From: CAZENU01 sp965117035 | Lineage (GTDB): Bacteria; Chloroflexota; Dehalococcoidia; Lucifugimonadales; CAZENU01 | Direction: 5' to 3' | Assembly (NCBI GenBank): GCA_965117035.1 | Contig: OZ220748.1 | Location: 3,224,001 to 3,288,000, forward strand | DNA: 64,000 nucleotides | Shown here: piece by piece, positions 61,268 through 64,000 of the stretch | Position numbering within the stretch: position 1 is the first letter of the stretch | How the letters are laid out: each line of letters opens with the position of its first letter | Made by a program: the position numbers and the translations under genes | The notes under the pieces: generated by a model | What the model was told of the DNA's origin: nothing | Databases searched by the model: none | The model's input: only the letters and a program-made list of their open reading frames with translations

Positions 61268-61445
61268 CACACAACCCGTTCACCCCGAGTAGCGCCGCTG
61301 CTCTGAGCGGCGCGTATCGAGGGGCGCACGCAGCTTTGCCGCCAATGCTCGCCTCGGCCCCGCCAGAAGACCGGGTTGCGCCGGCCCTTCGATACAACCC
61401 GACGAAGCGTCGGGCACTCTGGGCGAACGGGTTGTGTTGGCGTCT
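61268..61445. repeat. MITE-like element, repeat family D
   Basis: Left end ACACAACCCGTTCACCCCGA and right end, on the other strand, ACACAACCCGTTCGCCCAGA form terminal inverted repeats of about 24 bases with few mismatches, around 178 bp in all. The interior includes GGCGCGTATCGAGGGGCGC and a hairpin ACCCGACGAAGCGTCGGG. No open frame. Partial relatives lie at 17146-17275 and 26088-26170. Confidence 0.7.
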
Positions 61446-61544
61446 GCCCCACCCCGGTCAGATTCCATTGACCACGACGCCGTGACACCCGCGAAGAGCC
61501 CACACGCGTGAAGGCGCGCCGGCATCCAGAGCATGGGAGCATTC

Positions 61545-61567
61545 GTCCCCTTGACTCTGAACAGTTA
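61545..61567. repeat. Solitary IS66-type terminal repeat (relic)
   Basis: On the minus strand this reads GTAACTGTTCAGAGTC followed by AAGGGGA, matching the left end of the IS66 element at 47931 with one mismatch in 23. No transposase or second end is near. The rest of 61445-61676 shows nothing recognisable. Confidence 0.75.
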
Positions 61568-61676
61568 CCTGAGAAACGCTTCTGTTGACACTCTCCCGAA
61601 GGCGTAACTACAATCGCCCAGGCTGCGCGGCCTGGGCCAACCGGCCCCGGCAACCTCGCCGCCTGGAGCGTCGGTA

Positions 61677-63272
61677 TTGGACGGACCGGACCTCAACGCA
61701 CTCAACGTCGTCCTCGCCGCAGCGCCGATACTCGTCCTCGTAGCGTCCATCCTCGCCCTGAAGTGGAGCGCGCCCCGCGCCGGCTCCGTCGCCTGGCTCG
61801 TCGTAGCCGCGCTCGCGCTGGTCCACTTCGGCGCCGACGAAGGGCTGCTGGCCATCGCCACGTCCAAGGGGCTGAGCCTGAGCCTCTTCGTGCTGTCCAT
61901 AATCTGGACATCGGTCCTGCTCTACAACGTCATCGACCAGATGGACGGCATCCGCGTCATCGGCTCGACCATGACGCGCCTCGTGCGCGATCCGCTGGCG
62001 CAGTCGCTGGTCGTCGGCTGGGCGTTCTCCGGCTTCATGCAGGGCGTCGCGGGCTTCGGCGTGCCGGTCGCCGTCGTGGCCCCGCTGATGGTGCTGATGG
62101 GGTTCCGGCCCGCCCAGGCGGCGGCCATCGTCCTCGTGGGGCACGCGTGGGCGGTGACCTTCGGGTCGCTGGGCTCGTCCTACTACACGATCCAGCTCGT
62201 CAGCGGGATCGACGGCGACGTCATCGGCCCTCACATGGCGGCCATGTTCGCGCTGCCGATCGTCGCGACCGGATTCGCCGTCGCGCACCTGCAGGGCGGC
62301 TTCAGGGCCGTCAGGCGCGGGGCGCCGATCATCGCCATCATGGGCGCGGCCATGGCCGGCGCGGTCTGGGCCGTCGCCGCGTTCGGCGCGCCGCAGATCG
62401 CCTCGATAGTTTCGGGCCTGGTCGGCTGTGGCGTCGGATGGGCCGTCGCCCGCACGTGGCTGCTGCCCGGGCGCGAGCCGGAAGAAACGCCGACGGCGGA
62501 ATCCGAGACCTCCGCGACGGCGGACTCCGGGGTGGGGTTCCACATGGCCTTCCTGCCCTACTACCTGTTGATCTCCCTGAGCATCGTCTCGCAGGTCCCG
62601 GCCGTCAAGGAGCTCGGATCGGGCTGGCATTGGGGGCTCGACTACCCGGCGCTCACGACCGCTCTCGGCTTCGAAGTAGACGCCCAGGACGACTACGCGC
62701 GGATAAGGCTGCTGCGCCATCCCGCGCCGCTGATCCTGGCTTCGCTGGCGATGACCTGGGTCGTCTTCCGGGTCAGGGGCCGCTGGCGCCCGGGCGCGGG
62801 CGCCAGCGCGGCGAGGCGAACGTACGACCAGTGCGTCTCCACGAGCGTGGGGGTCGCCTCCATGGTCATGATGGCCGTGGTCATGACCGACACGGGCATG
62901 ACCGTGCTCCTCGGCCGCACCATCGCCGACGGCACCGACGTCGTATTCCCGGTCTTCTCGCCCTACATCGGAGTGCTCGGCACGTTCATGACCGGCAGCA
63001 ACACCAACTCGAACGTGATGTTCGGCGCACTGCAGCTTGAGACCGCCAAGGCGCTCGAGATCGGCGTGGTGACCGTGGCGAGCACGCAGTCGATCGGCGG
63101 CTCGCTCGGCAGCTCCATCGCGCCCGCGAAGGTCCTGGTCGGCACGGCCATCGTGGGCCTGTCCGACCGCGTCAACGAGGTTATGAGGCGCACGATCACC
63201 TACTGCCTCGTGATCGTGGCCCTGGTCGGCATCCAGGCCTGGGTCCTCACCAAGCTGCTGGACGCCAGGTGA
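61677..63272 (+). CDS. L-lactate permease (LctP) family transporter
   Basis: A 531-residue membrane protein with about 13 hydrophobic segments. Family signatures: FMQGVAGFGVPVAV, ILVGHAWAVTFGSLG, and GTFMTGSNTNSNVMFG near the C-terminus, with STQSIGGSLGSSIAPAKVLVGTA. LctP proteins import lactate/glycolate with protons. A hydrophilic insertion with Glu/Thr-rich sequence (residues 265-285) is noted. TTG start after a GGAG box. Its stop overlaps the start of a tiny membrane protein gene. Confidence 0.87.
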   Translation: MDGPDLNALNVVLAAAPILVLVASILALKWSAPRAGSVAWLVVAALALVHFGADEGLLAIATSKGLSLSLFVLSIIWTSVLLYNVIDQMDGIRVIGSTMTRLVRDPLAQSLVVGWAFSGFMQGVAGFGVPVAVVAPLMVLMGFRPAQAAAIVLVGHAWAVTFGSLGSSYYTIQLVSGIDGDVIGPHMAAMFALPIVATGFAVAHLQGGFRAVRRGAPIIAIMGAAMAGAVWAVAAFGAPQIASIVSGLVGCGVGWAVARTWLLPGREPEETPTAESETSATADSGVGFHMAFLPYYLLISLSIVSQVPAVKELGSGWHWGLDYPALTTALGFEVDAQDDYARIRLLRHPAPLILASLAMTWVVFRVRGRWRPGAGASAARRTYDQCVSTSVGVASMVMMAVVMTDTGMTVLLGRTIADGTDVVFPVFSPYIGVLGTFMTGSNTNSNVMFGALQLETAKALEIGVVTVASTQSIGGSLGSSIAPAKVLVGTAIVGLSDRVNEVMRRTITYCLVIVALVGIQAWVLTKLLDAR

Positions 63273-63433
63273 CCAAGATGAGAGAACGGGCCAAACAGAT
63301 AGCGCTGGGCATAATGGCGGCCGACTTCCCGCTGCTGTACCTCGGCGCGGTGACCCTCGAAGACGCGGTCGTGTCCGCCGCGGCGCTCGTCGTCATGGCT
63401 GTGGCCGCCGCCGTCGCCGCGCTCGTCTACTAG
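63269..63433 (+). CDS. Tiny membrane protein linked to the lactate permease gene
   Basis: A 54-residue protein starting at GTG 63269, overlapping the permease stop (GTGA); ATG 63278 is an alternative. Sequence: a basic start (TKMRERAKQ), then two hydrophobic stretches, ALGIMAADFPLLYLGAVTL and VVSAAALVVMAVAAAVAALVY. No family recognised. The coupling to the transporter and position between it and the kinase suggest an accessory role. Confidence 0.55.
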   Translation: MTKMRERAKQIALGIMAADFPLLYLGAVTLEDAVVSAAALVVMAVAAAVAALVY

Positions 63434-63437
63434 CGGC

Positions 63438-64000
63438 GTGTCGAACCTGCTCGTCATGCAGTCGGGCGGCAGCACCCCGGTGCTGAACCGCAGCCTCCTC
63501 GGCATCGTCGCCGAAGCCAACGCGAAGGGCGCGTTCGAAAAAATTCTCGGCGCGCGTCACGCGATGGACGGCGTCGTGGAAGAGCGGCTCGTCGACCTTG
63601 GCCGCTACGGCGAGACGTGGTGGCGTCGGGCCGCCGCGACGCCCGGCGGCGTGCTCGGCTCCTCCCGTCGGGGGCTCCGCGACGAGGACTCCCCCGCGGT
63701 GCTGAGGACGCTCAGTGACAATGACGTCCGCTGCCTGCTCACCATCGGGGGCAACGACTCCGCCGAGAACTCCCGGCGCATCGCCGAATACGCCCGCCTC
63801 GCCGGCATCGACCTGACCGTCATCAATGTGCCCAAGACCATCGACAACGACCTGGTGCTGACGGACCACACGCCCGGCTACGGCAGTACGGCGCGCTTCG
63901 TCGCCCTGGCGGCTATGGGCGCCGGCAGGGACGCCGAGACGATGGGCCCCGCGGCGCCCATCGCGATCATCGAGGTGATGGGCCGCGACGCCGGGTGGCT
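63438..64000 (+). CDS. 6-phosphofructokinase, probably PPi-dependent type, partial at window edge
   Basis: The first 187 residues of a PFKA-type kinase, cut by the window end. It starts with GTG 63438 and reads LLVMQSGGSTPVLNRSL, then LTIGGNDSAENS, VPKTIDNDLVLTDHTPGYGST and IEVMGRDAGW. The GGND (instead of GGDG) and PKTIDND motifs point to the pyrophosphate-using group, where the residue after the glycines sets phosphoryl-donor choice; ATP use cannot be excluded by eye. Third gene in a run with the permease. Confidence 0.85.
   Translation, partial: MSNLLVMQSGGSTPVLNRSLLGIVAEANAKGAFEKILGARHAMDGVVEERLVDLGRYGETWWRRAAATPGGVLGSSRRGLRDEDSPAVLRTLSDNDVRCLLTIGGNDSAENSRRIAEYARLAGIDLTVINVPKTIDNDLVLTDHTPGYGSTARFVALAAMGAGRDAETMGPAAPIAIIEVMGRDAGW

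Overview
The window is GC-rich bacterial DNA with genes on both strands, many overlapping start/stop codons (GTGA, ATGA) and frequent GTG/TTG starts. I saw no rRNA, tRNA or CRISPR array. My best guess for the host is a Chloroflexota bacterium of the SAR202/Dehalococcoidia kind, perhaps host- or sediment-associated. The grounds are two enolase-superfamily paralogues among many small oxidoreductases and hydrolases, a multi-Cache lipoprotein, a glutaredoxin-like protein that may end in selenocysteine, a eukaryote-like LRR protein and many insertion sequences. This is inference, not a marker-gene assignment.

Layout. 1-6549: a thiamine operon behind a terminator-like hairpin (sodium-solute symporter, thiD, thiE, thiO, thiS, thiG, tenA, tenI-like). 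6591-12558: a lipoprotein with three Cache repeats, a small membrane protein, an enolase-superfamily dehydratase, an aldo/keto reductase and a CocE-type hydrolase. 12604-15366: an IS1182 element and a decayed IS5 element side by side, each bounded by CTAG. 15454-17872: a PEBP lipoprotein, an amidohydrolase and a GNAT acetyltransferase. 17980-19275 and 38730-40025: two apparently identical IS481-type elements in the same orientation, bracketing about 19.5 kb of accessory genes. These include a uronate-dehydrogenase-like enzyme, a 1323-residue surface protein with 14 plant-type leucine-rich repeats and 8-9 cadherin-like repeats, a second CocE hydrolase, the candidate selenoprotein, vapBC, a frameshifted mgtE, a 2-hydroxyacid dehydrogenase, glutaryl-CoA dehydrogenase, a second enolase-superfamily enzyme, a GIY-YIG protein, a frameshifted hicA with hicB, a Gfo/Idh/MocA oxidoreductase and a metallopeptidase.

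40457-47972: hemL, another IS1182 element with a 5-bp target duplication, an amidase, a terpene-cyclase-like protein, a PPOX-fold protein, two orphan antitoxins and a voltage-gated cation channel. An IS66 element with an exact 8-bp target duplication has rewritten the last codons of the channel gene. 49498-59005: eight consecutive genes that together match the N-methylglutamate pathway of methylamine oxidation: three split glutamate-synthase-like subunits (mgsABC), a glutamine-synthetase-like ligase (gmaS) and four heterotetrameric sarcosine-oxidase-like subunits (mgdBCDA). 59086-64000: citrate synthase behind a strong consensus promoter, a small zinc-ribbon protein, about 1 kb of repeats, then a lactate-permease-family transporter, a tiny membrane protein and the start of a PPi-type phosphofructokinase.

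At least four families of dispersed intergenic repeats recur, three of them as local tandem arrays. The IS481 copies sit inside one of these families. With six insertion sequences and several broken toxin-antitoxin loci, this points to a genome under active rearrangement.
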